A stretch of DNA of 64,000 nt from Gammaproteobacteria bacterium (GTDB taxonomy: Bacteria; Pseudomonadota; Gammaproteobacteria; Steroidobacterales; Woeseiaceae): NCBI GenBank assembly GCA_009937615.1, contig JAACFB010000009.1:19725-83724 (forward strand), written 5' to 3'. A program made the translations under genes and the position numbers. Positions 25,731 to 33,647 of the stretch are shown here, in pieces. The notes below the pieces were generated by a model. It was given only the letters and a program-made list of their open reading frames with translations. It was not told where the DNA came from and searched no databases. The stretch's first letter is position 1. Every line of letters begins with the position of its first letter.

Positions 25731-26240
25731 ATGCCCAACGTACGTAACATTCTACCGAAGAAACAGCGTGAAGCTGGTGCCGGCAGGGCGATGAGGCCGT
25801 TCACCCACAGCATGGAAGAGTTCTTCGAGAACCGATTCCCGCGCCGCTGGATGGAAGGCTTCTTTGACCCCGAGGCTTGGAAAGGCCCGTTCTGGAACGA
25901 CTTCGACGAGACGTTTGAGGTTTTCCCGAAAGTCGACATCCTTGACAGGGACGACTCCCTGGTCATTCGCGCAGAAATGCCTGGCATTAAGAAGGATGAT
26001 ATTGACATCACGATCGCAGGTGATCGACTGACCTTTGAAGCCAAGCGGGAATTCAAGGAAGAAGAGAAGAAAGACGAGTTCTATCGTCATGAAATGGCCT
26101 ATGGCCGTCTGTTCAGAAGCGTCCACCTTCCGGTGGAAGTCATGACTGACGACGCAAAAGCCGAACTCAAGGACGGCATCCTTGAGATCTATCTGCCTAA
26201 AGTCGAAGCAACGACGCCTTACAGGGTTAAAGTTGCCTGA
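25731..26240 (+). CDS. hsp20: Small heat-shock protein, Hsp20/alpha-crystallin family
   Basis: This 169-residue cytoplasmic holdase chaperone binds unfolding proteins without ATP. The alpha-crystallin domain covers about residues 65-160 (FPKVDILDRDDSLVIRAEMPG to DGILEIYLPKVE), with the typical GILxIxLPK closing strand. The N-terminal arm is Arg/Trp/Phe-rich, as in oligomerising small heat-shock proteins. Unlike E. coli IbpA/B, the sequence ends almost directly after the domain without an IxI tail. ATG 25731 is preceded by AAAGGAGGTGA at ideal spacing. A longer frame would start at 25695 inside the leader hairpin and was rejected. The gene ends with a clear terminator, so it is monocistronic. 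Confidence 0.92.
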   Translation: MPNVRNILPKKQREAGAGRAMRPFTHSMEEFFENRFPRRWMEGFFDPEAWKGPFWNDFDETFEVFPKVDILDRDDSLVIRAEMPGIKKDDIDITIAGDRLTFEAKREFKEEEKKDEFYRHEMAYGRLFRSVHLPVEVMTDDAKAELKDGILEIYLPKVEATTPYRVKVA

Positions 26241-26266
26241 TCGACCGGGTACGATGGTTAATTCGC

Positions 26267-26294
26267 GGGGCGGTGTTCACCGCCCCCTTTTTTT
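26267..26294 (+). terminator. Rho-independent terminator after hsp20
   Basis: GGGGCGGTG (26267-26275) is followed after two bases by its complement CACCGCCCC (26278-26286), and then by a C and a run of seven T (26288-26294). This is a G+C-rich stem with a T-tract 27 bases after the hsp20 stop and is the clearest intrinsic terminator in the window. Confidence 0.9.
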
Positions 26295-26379
26295 GTGCCT
26301 GTAGAATTGCTTCGGACATGATCGTACCTTTGTCAGAACAGGCTGCCGCGGACAGCGTCTATCTCAGAGAGGAGTAACC

Positions 26380-26718
26380 ATGTCGCAGATTACCTGGACC
26401 GATTTTCAAGCCGTTGAGATTCGAGTGGGCACGATCACTGAAGCCGTCGAATTCCCCGAGGCGCGCAGGCCGGCGTGGAAGTTAACGGTCGATTTTGGAA
26501 ATAAGGTCGGTACGCGCCGTTCATCGGCACAGATTACCGATCTTTATGGGCGAGAAGAGCTTGTTGGCAAGCAGGTCGTAGCGGTCGTCAATTTTCCGCC
26601 GAAGCAAATCGGGCCGTTCTCCTCCGAGTGCCTCGTGACGGGGTTCGTCCAGGCTGACGGCAGCGTTGTGCTGGCCGTGCCCGACAAGCCGGTAGCGAAC
26701 GGGCTGCGTTTAGCGTAG
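26380..26718 (+). CDS. csaA: tRNA-binding domain protein, CsaA-like
   Basis: This 112-residue cytoplasmic protein consists of one OB-fold tRNA-binding domain, like Bacillus CsaA and the C-terminal domain of methionyl-tRNA synthetase. Visible family features are DFQAVEIRVGTI at the N-terminus, SAQITDLYGREELVGKQVVAVVNFPPKQIG in the middle and LVTGFVQADGSVVLAVPD near the end. CsaA proteins form dimers and have been linked to export chaperoning and to RNA binding. A GAGGAG ribosome-binding site precedes the ATG. It lies alone between hsp20 and dusA. Confidence 0.85.
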   Translation: MSQITWTDFQAVEIRVGTITEAVEFPEARRPAWKLTVDFGNKVGTRRSSAQITDLYGREELVGKQVVAVVNFPPKQIGPFSSECLVTGFVQADGSVVLAVPDKPVANGLRLA

Positions 26719-26884
26719 ACACGGGGCGGTCATTCGGAATAAGTTGGCAAGGTTGAAGCGTGTGGCGCCTGCCAGGGCGCTGACAGGCGTCCGAGACGGC
26801 GATTTGCGTCGCCAATGGTCAGAGGCAGCATCAGCCCGGCCCGAAACTAGCTTCGAATAAACAAGAGATTTATTTAATAAATAT
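26719..26884. other. Intergenic region before dusA with hairpins and an AT-rich palindrome
   Basis: CGCCTG (26766-26771) pairs with CAGGCG (26784-26789), and GGCGA (26798-26802) pairs with TCGCC (26809-26813); neither hairpin has a T-run. Just before dusA, ATTTATT (26868-26874) and AATAAAT (26876-26882) form a 7-bp inverted repeat around a single T, in a very AT-rich stretch that continues into the first codons. No ribosome-binding site was found at normal spacing, so dusA may be translated from an unstructured AT-rich leader. Confidence 0.35.
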
Positions 26885-27850
26885 ATGATTAATAAAATAA
26901 ATATAGCGCCGATGATGGACTGGACTGACCGCCACTGCCGGTACTTCATGCGGCTCCTGAGCCCAAGCGTCCGGCTGTATACGGAGATGGTAACGGCCGC
27001 AGCTGTTGTGCATGGCGACCGCCGGAGCCTGCTGCGCTATGACGAATCCGAACACCCGATCGCGGTGCAGCTCGGCGGCAGCAACGTTGACTGGATGGCG
27101 TCGGCGGCGAGATATGCGAACGAATGCGGCTTTGACGAGATCAATATCAATATCGGCTGTCCGAGCGATCGCGTGCAAAGCGGTCAGTTCGGTGCCTGCC
27201 TGATGGCACAGCCGGGTCTCGTGGCGGAATGTTTCTCGGCGATGCGGGACGAAGTCGACGTACCGGTAACGGTAAAGACACGCATCGGTATCGACGATCA
27301 GGATAGCTACGATTTCCTGCGAGGCTTTGTCGACACGCTCGCGTCGGCTGGCTGCCGAAAGTTCATCGTGCACGCGCGAATCGCCATTCTCGATGGTTTG
27401 AGCCCAAAGGAAAATCGTTCCGTTCCACCGCTGAACTACGAGCGCGTATTCAGGCTCAAGCAGGATTACCCGGAACTCGATATCGTGCTTAACGGCGGCG
27501 TACAGGAACTCAGCCAGATCGATACGCTGCTGGAGCGCGTCGACGGCGTCATGATAGGCCGCCAGGCTTATCACCATCCCTACCTGCTCGCCGAGATCGA
27601 AAAGCAGCTGCATCCGGATCGTCCGCTGCCAGATAGACGCAATGTCGTCGATCGTATGCTGCCGTATATCGAGCAGGAGCTGGCTGACGGGGAGCGTTTG
27701 ATCCGCATTACGCGCCACATGCTGGGGCTGTTTGCAGGTCAACCCGGAGCGCGGGCGTGGCGACGGTACCTGTCCGAAAATGCTCATCGTGAAGGCGCGG
27801 GCGCCGAAGTTGTTGCAGCCGCGCTCGACGCGATGCCGGTCGCGGCCTGA
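26885..27850 (+). CDS. dusA: tRNA-dihydrouridine(20/20a) synthase DusA
   Basis: This 321-residue FMN-dependent TIM-barrel enzyme reduces uridines in the tRNA D-loop. IAPMMDWTDRHCRYFMR at the N-terminus, NINIGCPSDRVQSGQFGACLM around the catalytic Cys, TVKTRIGID, and VHARIAILDGLSPKENR are diagnostic of the DusA subgroup. The C-terminal helical domain is present, so the enzyme looks complete. The first codons after ATG are strikingly AT-rich and there is no obvious ribosome-binding site. It appears to be an independent gene. Confidence 0.95.
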   Translation: MINKINIAPMMDWTDRHCRYFMRLLSPSVRLYTEMVTAAAVVHGDRRSLLRYDESEHPIAVQLGGSNVDWMASAARYANECGFDEININIGCPSDRVQSGQFGACLMAQPGLVAECFSAMRDEVDVPVTVKTRIGIDDQDSYDFLRGFVDTLASAGCRKFIVHARIAILDGLSPKENRSVPPLNYERVFRLKQDYPELDIVLNGGVQELSQIDTLLERVDGVMIGRQAYHHPYLLAEIEKQLHPDRPLPDRRNVVDRMLPYIEQELADGERLIRITRHMLGLFAGQPGARAWRRYLSENAHREGAGAEVVAAALDAMPVAA

Positions 27851-28091
27851 ATCGGGTTTTGGGATGCTTTGGGTCGCCACCGACTTGGAGTGTTCAATAG
27901 CGGCATAATCCTGAAGGGATACACGCTTGGACCGGCTCACAAGTACCGGTTGCGGCGAGACTTGCGTCTGACCCGGGTGTCTTGAAGAACCGAATCGTGA
28001 GTTGGGCTCCTTGCACATTTCATTGATAGCGCCGCGACCTGTCGGCCGCTACAATGCAGGCCCGATTTTCACAGTAAGGATTGCCCTGGAC
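27851..28091. other. Intergenic region between dusA and the methyltransferase gene
   Basis: In these 241 bases I saw no convincing hairpin or gene. A frame open from 28002 continues into the methyltransferase, but its first 30 residues do not look like the family. TACAAT, upstream of the chosen start near 28052, could be a -10 element, but no well-spaced -35 was found. Confidence 0.25.
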
Positions 28092-28919
28092 ATGAGCGCC
28101 AAGACCGCGAATAAAACAAAGAAGCCGACGATGGCCGACAAGGCCGATATCCATGAACTCTATGAAGAGTCGGTCCAGAATGTCGCGAACGAGGTCGAAT
28201 TCCTGTCCAAAACGTTCAGGGCGGTCACGGGCAGAACCGGCTATTTATTCCGCGAGGACTTCTGCGGCACGGCAAGTCTTGCCTGTGAGTGGGCGAAGCA
28301 GGGCCCGGAGTTCTCGGCTATCGGTGTCGATATCGACCCGTCCGTGCTTGACTGGGGCCGCAAGAACCGCGTCGGCCGCCTGGACACTGCGGATCAAACC
28401 CGGGTAAGCCTTATCGAATCGAATGTTCTTACGGTCGAGACGCCAAAAGTCGATCTCCTGGCCGCGTTCAATTTCAGCTACTGGATCTTTGAAGAACGGG
28501 CCACGATGTTGAATTACTTCCGGCGCTGTTTTGATGCGCTGAAAGACGACGGCGTCCTGTTCCTCGACATGTTCGGCGGCGCCGAGTCGTTCGAGGAGAC
28601 CAGGGAAAAGACCAAGCAAGACGGGTTTACCTACATATGGGATCAAGCGGAGTTTTATCCGGTGACCAACCACATGCAGTGCTATATCCATTTCAAGTTT
28701 CCGGACGGGTCGAAGCTCAAGCGTGCGTTCAGTTATGCCTGGCGCCTTTGGACAGCCCCAGAGATCCGGGATCTGCTGATGGAGGCCGGGTTCAGCAATG
28801 TGACCGTCTACTGGGAGGGCGAGGACGAGGATGGCGAGGGCAACGGCGAGTTCACGCCAAACGACAAGGGCGAGGCAGATCTGGCCTGGATAGCGTATAT
28901 TGTTGCCGAAAAGCGGTAG
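28092..28919 (+). CDS. Class I SAM-dependent methyltransferase
   Basis: This 275-residue Rossmann-fold methyltransferase has motif I in FREDFCGTASLACEWAKQG (about 52-70), followed by GVDIDPSVLDWG with the acidic residue for the SAM ribose. LLAAFNFSYWIFEERATMLNYFRRCFDALKDDGVLFLDMFGG covers motifs IV-VI. The C-terminal part carries an acidic Gly/Glu loop (EGEDEDGEGNGEF). The substrate is not evident. ATG 28092 is used, with AAGGA about 13 bases upstream; the N-terminal 15 residues are Lys/Thr-rich and probably flexible. The cyclase-FHA gene follows 48 bases later on the same strand. Confidence 0.85.
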   Translation: MSAKTANKTKKPTMADKADIHELYEESVQNVANEVEFLSKTFRAVTGRTGYLFREDFCGTASLACEWAKQGPEFSAIGVDIDPSVLDWGRKNRVGRLDTADQTRVSLIESNVLTVETPKVDLLAAFNFSYWIFEERATMLNYFRRCFDALKDDGVLFLDMFGGAESFEETREKTKQDGFTYIWDQAEFYPVTNHMQCYIHFKFPDGSKLKRAFSYAWRLWTAPEIRDLLMEAGFSNVTVYWEGEDEDGEGNGEFTPNDKGEADLAWIAYIVAEKR

Positions 28920-28967
28920 CTGTTCATCCTTTAATAGCTATATTTTCTAGGTAGTTATTGGCTTCCT

Positions 28968-29864
28968 ATGGCAAAAGATCTTGAAGTTGCGATTCTGTTT
29001 GCCGACGTTGTCGGCAGCACACAGCTGTATGACAAGTATGGCGACACCAAGGCCAGCGAGACCGTCGCCCTGTGCCTGGACGTCATGAAGGAAGCGACGC
29101 ATCAGTTCAACGGCAGCGTGATCAAGACGATCGGCGACGAGGTCATGTCGACGTTCCCGAGCGTCGACGACGCGATGCGCGCAGCGATGCAGATGCAGTC
29201 GCGTATTTCCGTTGACAGCAAGGATGAAGATCGCATTCCGGTCTCCATTCGCATCGGCTGTCATTACGGGCCAGTGGTGCAGGAGCAGAACGACATATTC
29301 GGTGCTGCCGTTCACACGGCCAACCGAATGACCTCGCAGGCAAAATCGCGGCAGATCGTCATTTCGGGCGAGACAGTCGCAAAAATGAGCGAAGATCTCA
29401 AAAAACAAACGCGGCAGATCGATCTCGCGACCGTTCGCGGGAAGCTCGACGAAGTCGCTTTGTATGAACTACTTTGGAATCCCGACGAGGCAACGAGCAT
29501 GTTGCCGACAATCGAGTGGGAGAGTCAGCAGCGAAACGTGTCGAAAGTCGTGCTGACGTTTCGCGACCAGACGTGTGAAGTCGACGACCAACACAAGAGC
29601 GTCATCATGGGGCGCGCGGACGACAACGATCTCGTCATAAAGGGCAACCTGATCTCGCGCATTCACGCAAAGGTCGAGATGCGGCGCGGCAAGTTCATTC
29701 TCGTGGACCAGAGCACGAACGGCACGTTTCTGCAGAACGTGCAGGGCGAGGAAAAGTTCGTTCGCCGTGACAGCACAGAACTGACCGGCGAGGGGACAAT
29801 CGGACTTGGGCGGCTCGAACAGCCGGGTTCGCCGCTTGCGGTGCACTACAAGACAATCGAATAG
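28968..29864 (+). CDS. Class III nucleotidyl cyclase with C-terminal FHA domain
   Basis: This 298-residue cytoplasmic protein has a class III cyclase homology domain at about 5-170 and an FHA phosphothreonine-binding domain at about 200-295. Metal-binding Asp13 (FADVVGS) and Asp57 (KTIGDE), base-contacting Lys53 and Arg120 are present. In FGAAVHTANR the transition-state Asn position is His116, and the base-selecting Asp/Thr position appears to be Ala113, so substrate choice or rate may differ from standard adenylate cyclases. The FHA domain keeps GR (215-216), SRIH and NG (251-252). Together they suggest cyclic-nucleotide production or binding tied to Ser/Thr phosphorylation; no kinase gene is nearby. 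Confidence 0.88.
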   Translation: MAKDLEVAILFADVVGSTQLYDKYGDTKASETVALCLDVMKEATHQFNGSVIKTIGDEVMSTFPSVDDAMRAAMQMQSRISVDSKDEDRIPVSIRIGCHYGPVVQEQNDIFGAAVHTANRMTSQAKSRQIVISGETVAKMSEDLKKQTRQIDLATVRGKLDEVALYELLWNPDEATSMLPTIEWESQQRNVSKVVLTFRDQTCEVDDQHKSVIMGRADDNDLVIKGNLISRIHAKVEMRRGKFILVDQSTNGTFLQNVQGEEKFVRRDSTELTGEGTIGLGRLEQPGSPLAVHYKTIE

Positions 29865-29884
29865 CGCCGCGCTGAACGCCGGTT

Positions 29885-31633
29885 TCAGAGTTTTTCTAGT
29901 TTTTGAGCGAGTCGCTGCTGTTCGACGCGGAGTGCCTCAGGCACACGGTCGCCAAACGTGTCCAGGTAGTCGCCGAAATGCTGATTCTCGGTCCTCCACC
30001 GCTCGACATCGATCCTGAGCAGCTCTTTCATGGTCTCGTCGCTGATATCCAGTTCGGCCGTATCGATGCCACCGTCCTCGGGAAGGAAGCCGATCGGCGT
30101 TTCCTTTGCGCCGATATCGCCTTCGCAGCGGTCGATGATCCAGCGGAGAACTCTCAGATTCTCGCCGAAACCTGGCCAGAGGAACTTCCCGTCCTGGTCT
30201 TGCCGAAACCAGTTGACATGGAAAATCTTCGGCAGCTTGTCGGTCCGATCCGGAAACGACATCCAGTGCGCCCAGTAATCGGCAAAGTTATAGCCGCAAA
30301 AGGGCTTCATCGCCATCGGGTCGCGTCGGACAACGCCGACCTCGCCAATGGCGGCCGCCGTGGTTTCTGATCCGACGCTGGCCCCGACCATGACACCGTG
30401 CTGCCAGTTTTTGGCCTCGTAGACAAGGGGCGCGAGCCTGGCGCGCCTGCCGCCGAATACGATCGCCGAAATCGGCACGCCCTCCGGGGCATCCGCCAGT
30501 GCCGAGTAACTCGGGTTGTTTTTGGCCGCAACCGTGAATCGTGAATTCGGGTGCGCCGCTTTACCAATTTGCGGATCGTACTCGCGGCCCTGCCAGTCAA
30601 AAGCGGGCTCGCCGGTTTGCTTATCCTCCCACCACGGTTCGTTGTCCGCGGTCCGCGCGACGTTGGTAAAGATCGTGTCGTGGGTGATCATATCGAACGC
30701 GTTTTTATTGGTCTTGGCATTCGTGCCGGGGACGACGCCGAAATAGCCCGATTCCGGATTGATGGCGCGCAGCCTGCCGCTATCGTCCAGGTGCAGCCAG
30801 GCGATGTCGTCACCCAGGGTCCAGACCTTCCAGCCAGGCATGGAGTGAGGCGGTATCAGCATCGCGAGGTTGGTCTTGCCGCAAGCCGAGGGAAACGCGC
30901 ACGCAAGATAGTGAACCGAGCCATTCGGGCTTTCCAACCCCACGATAAGCATATGTTCGGCAAGCCAGCCCTCGTTTCGCGCCTGGTAACTGGCGATACG
31001 CAGTGCGTGGCACTTCTTGCCGAGCAGCGCATTGCCCCCGTAGCCAGAGCCGACGCTCATTATCGACAGCTCGTCCGGGAAATGCATGATGAAGCGTCGT
31101 TCCGGATCAAGGTCGCCGGTCGAGTGCAGGCCCTTGACGAATTTGCCTTCGCGCTCGATTCGTTCGAGAGCGGCCGATCCCATGCGTGTCATCAGCCTCA
31201 TGTTGACGGCCACGTAGGGGCTGTCGGTAATTTCGACGCCACAGCGGGCGTACGGAGAATCGATTGGACCCATGCAGTACGGGATCACATACATCGTGCG
31301 CCCGCGCATCGCGCCTTCGAACAGGGCGTCCATCTTCGCGCGCGCCTCGGCCGGGTCCATCCAGTTGTTATTCGGACCAGCGTCCTCCTGCTTTCGCGTG
31401 CAAACGAAAGTGAGATGCTCGACGCGCGCGACATCGCTGGGATCCGAGAGGTGCAAATAGCAGTTCGGATAGGTCTCCGGGTTTAGCGCTGACAGCGTGC
31501 CACTGACCGTCATTTCATCGACGAGCTGCTGGAACTCGGCATCGCTGCCGTTGCACCAGTGGATTTCGTTCGGCTGCGTATGGTCGGCAACCTCGTCTAC
31601 CCAATCCTGCAGGGCCGAAAGTTTCGATGTCAT
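29885..31633 (-). CDS. pckG: Phosphoenolpyruvate carboxykinase (GTP)
   Basis: This 582-residue cytoplasmic gluconeogenic enzyme converts oxaloacetate and GTP to PEP, CO2 and GDP. The GTP-type signature FPSACGKTNLAML (P-loop) is visible, together with GDDIAWLHLDD, RRDPMAMKPFCGYNFADYW and the substrate loop region GSGYGGNALLGKKC. Length is normal for the GTP class, unlike the shorter ATP class. ATG 31633 is the start: it is preceded by GGGA and lies about 50 bases downstream of a TATAAT. The longer frame to 31705 would begin upstream of that promoter. It is divergent from the DUF11 cluster. Confidence 0.95.
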   Translation of the reverse strand: MTSKLSALQDWVDEVADHTQPNEIHWCNGSDAEFQQLVDEMTVSGTLSALNPETYPNCYLHLSDPSDVARVEHLTFVCTRKQEDAGPNNNWMDPAEARAKMDALFEGAMRGRTMYVIPYCMGPIDSPYARCGVEITDSPYVAVNMRLMTRMGSAALERIEREGKFVKGLHSTGDLDPERRFIMHFPDELSIMSVGSGYGGNALLGKKCHALRIASYQARNEGWLAEHMLIVGLESPNGSVHYLACAFPSACGKTNLAMLIPPHSMPGWKVWTLGDDIAWLHLDDSGRLRAINPESGYFGVVPGTNAKTNKNAFDMITHDTIFTNVARTADNEPWWEDKQTGEPAFDWQGREYDPQIGKAAHPNSRFTVAAKNNPSYSALADAPEGVPISAIVFGGRRARLAPLVYEAKNWQHGVMVGASVGSETTAAAIGEVGVVRRDPMAMKPFCGYNFADYWAHWMSFPDRTDKLPKIFHVNWFRQDQDGKFLWPGFGENLRVLRWIIDRCEGDIGAKETPIGFLPEDGGIDTAELDISDETMKELLRIDVERWRTENQHFGDYLDTFGDRVPEALRVEQQRLAQKLEKL

Positions 31634-31684
31634 TTTGTCAGTTCCCGGTTGCCGCGTTACGGCACAACTGCTGCAGGGTGCCGA

Positions 31685-31690
31685 ATTATA
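31685..31690 (-). promoter_or_regulatory. Consensus -10 box for pckG
   Basis: On the minus strand this hexamer reads TATAAT, a perfect sigma-70 -10 box, about 50 bases before the pckG ATG. No good -35 sits 16-18 bases upstream, so an activator may be needed. Its position supports the downstream start of pckG. Confidence 0.5.
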
Positions 31691-31811
31691 CAGACGCAGC
31701 ATCAAAGTTCAGTAATCAAGTTACGCGAGAAATGGTTTTGGACGCCGAATCAGCAAGTTGTCGAGTCCAGGGGAGAATTTAACAGAAGCCGTGGTGACGA
31801 AGACTGAGTCG

Positions 31812-32012
31812 AGCCGAATCGGCTGGGAAGAGTGCCTCGCCTCGCCTCGAACACCTTCGCTGCTATCGATCTCAGCCATGTGAGCCATTTCACAGTTACA
31901 TCGTGAGGACGGTCACAGTTCGACCGGAAATCCGGCCAAATTATGGAAACACTGGCCCCCGTCCCGGAAAGTTGTCACCAACCGGGCAGGGCGGTGAGAT
32001 CCGCCCTGTTTT
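31812..32012 (+). promoter_or_regulatory. Structured leader ahead of the DUF11 cluster, ending in a terminator-like hairpin
   Basis: The divergent region holds several symmetrical elements. AGCCGA-A-TCGGCT (31812-31824) is a near-perfect palindrome. CCTCG is repeated three times (31835-31849). TCACAGTT occurs twice, 23 bases apart (31890-31897, 31913-31920). Then potential helices follow in series: GGCCA/TGGCC (31934-31938 with 31953-31957), a bulged stem between 31963 and 31986 (CCCG/CGGG with an inner GTTG/CAAC), and CAGGGCGG/CCGCCCTG (31987-31994 with 32001-32008) followed by TTTT. This looks like an attenuator or structured 5' leader. No known riboswitch core was matched. Confidence 0.45.
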
Positions 32013-32044
32013 GCTATCGGCTGCACGACGATTTGGGACTAAAA

Positions 32045-33061
32045 TTGGACAAACATCCGACAATCACGGATACCGGAAACCGAGGTCTGCCGTTGGCTGC
32101 CGCCCTGGCAGTCATTGGTCTATTTGGCGCGATGCCGGTACTTGCGGCAGGGACGCCAGCCGGCACGCTGATCGAGAACACCGCGACCGTCAGTTTCGAC
32201 CTTGCCGGCACGCCGATATCGCTGCAGTCGAATACGACGACGATCACCGTGGTTGAGCGCATTGACGTCGTCGTAACCCTGCAGAGCTCCCAGCTGCTCG
32301 TCTCGCCGAGTGCGGTAGACCAGGCCGTATTGTTTCGGGTGACAAATACCGGCAACGGCAACGAAACATTCAGCCTTCTAATCGACAGTACCCTGGTTGG
32401 TGACGACTTCGATCCGGTTCCGGCCGTGCCGGCGATCTACTTCGACAGCGACGGCAGCGGTGACTTCAATGTCGGTGACCTGGCCTACGATCCAGGGGTC
32501 AATGATCCCGTGCTGACCGCCGATGCGTCGGTCGATGTGTTTCTTGTGAATGACATCCCGGGCACGGCGCTGAACGGCCAGGTCGGCTTTACCCAGCTGA
32601 CAGCGACATCGACCACTGGCACGGGCGTGCCGGGCACGTCGTATGCGGGCCTCGGCGACGGTGGAGTAGACGCGATTATCGGCACGACCCAGGGGGAGGC
32701 AGCCGCGGTCGGCGAGTACCTGGTCTCGAACGTCGAGCTCAGTTTCGTCAAGACGCAGGCCGTTGCAGACCCTTTCGGCGGTACTGAACCGGTCCCGGGC
32801 GCCACGATCACCTACACGGTTACGGTCGAAGTGACGAGCGCGGGCATCGCCTCCGCGAGCGCGCTCAGTGACCCAATTCCGGTTTATACAACTTACGTAC
32901 CCGACAGCATCAGGTTGAATGCCGCCGCTATCTCGGACGGTGCCGATGCGGACGCGGGTGAACTGGATACCTCGGGCGCGCCGACCGTCGTCGTGCGCCT
33001 GGGTGACCTGACCCAGGCAGACGGCATTCAGACCGTCGTCTTCCAGGTGACGATTGATTAA
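32045..33061 (+). CDS. Secreted DUF11-type repeat protein 1
   Basis: This exported protein of about 338 residues has a signal peptide (hydrophobic LPLAAALAVIGLFGAM, cleavage after VLA) followed by the motif AGTPAGTLIENTATVSF. That motif is shared with the third protein of the cluster and echoed in the giant protein. A Ca-site-like DSDGSGDFNVGD segment lies in the middle. A DUF11-like domain closes the protein (VKTQAVADPFGGTEPVPGATITYTVTVE). The start is uncertain: the frame is open from ATG 31943, but that would place a terminator-like hairpin inside the coding region. TTG 32045 or TTG 32033 gives a normal signal peptide, though without a strong ribosome-binding site. It is a likely surface or periplasmic component; function unknown. 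Confidence 0.7.
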   Translation: MDKHPTITDTGNRGLPLAAALAVIGLFGAMPVLAAGTPAGTLIENTATVSFDLAGTPISLQSNTTTITVVERIDVVVTLQSSQLLVSPSAVDQAVLFRVTNTGNGNETFSLLIDSTLVGDDFDPVPAVPAIYFDSDGSGDFNVGDLAYDPGVNDPVLTADASVDVFLVNDIPGTALNGQVGFTQLTATSTTGTGVPGTSYAGLGDGGVDAIIGTTQGEAAAVGEYLVSNVELSFVKTQAVADPFGGTEPVPGATITYTVTVEVTSAGIASASALSDPIPVYTTYVPDSIRLNAAAISDGADADAGELDTSGAPTVVVRLGDLTQADGIQTVVFQVTID

Positions 33062-33098
33062 CGCAATGATCTTTCAGGAGCGATAGGAGCGGACCACT

Positions 33099-33581
33099 AT
33101 GAAAATTTTAACGACTTTGATGGTTTTGATGATGGTGTCGAGCACGCATGCGCTGGCTCAGCAGCAAGGGCATCTGGATGTAACCACGAGCGTGCAGAAA
33201 GAAGAGGTCACCGTCGATGAAAGTGGCCAGTCCGAGACGAAGCTGGTCGAGGCAAACACGGTTGTGCCCGGGGACCGGGTCATTTACACGATCACGTTTC
33301 GTAACACTAGCGAAGAAACCGCGGAAAACGTCGTGATCACGAATCCGATTGCGGAATCGCTGACCTACGTTGCGGGCTCTGCATTCGGTCCCGGAGCCAT
33401 CATCGAGTTTTCGGTCGATGGCGGCCAAACCTACGCCCTGGCCGAAGAACTGACCGTCACCGAGGACGGCGAGACACGTTCGGCGCACCCCGGTGATTTC
33501 ACACACATACGCTGGGCCATGCAGAACGAGTTGGCCGCCGGGGCCCAGGGAACCGCGCGTTTCGCCGCCGTATTGGACTAG
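33099..33581 (+). CDS. Secreted single-domain DUF11-type protein 2
   Basis: The 160-residue product has a clear signal peptide (MKILTTLMVLMMVSSTHALA, cleavage near residue 20) and one DUF11-like beta domain. Typical phrases are VVPGDRVIYTITFRNTSEETAENVVITNPI and ESLTYVAGSAFGPGA, which match the repeat core that spaces surface proteins and is often cross-linked or assembled. It has a proper ribosome-binding site (AGGAGC) and lies 37 bases after protein 1. It may be a subunit or linker for the neighbouring larger proteins. No catalytic motif was seen. Confidence 0.8.
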   Translation: MKILTTLMVLMMVSSTHALAQQQGHLDVTTSVQKEEVTVDESGQSETKLVEANTVVPGDRVIYTITFRNTSEETAENVVITNPIAESLTYVAGSAFGPGAIIEFSVDGGQTYALAEELTVTEDGETRSAHPGDFTHIRWAMQNELAAGAQGTARFAAVLD

Positions 33582-33647
33582 CTGCATGGCCTGGCACCCG
33601 TTTTTTACGAATGGAAAGGAAGTTTTGATAAACCAAGGAGTACCGTG

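Noticed and set aside
26870..28018. A 382-codon minus-strand frame opposite dusA
   Set aside because: dusA is certain on the other strand; the antisense product has no recognisable domain.
31634..31705. N-terminal extension of pckG to 31705
   Set aside because: It would start upstream of a perfect TATAAT and adds 24 residues not found in the PEPCK family.
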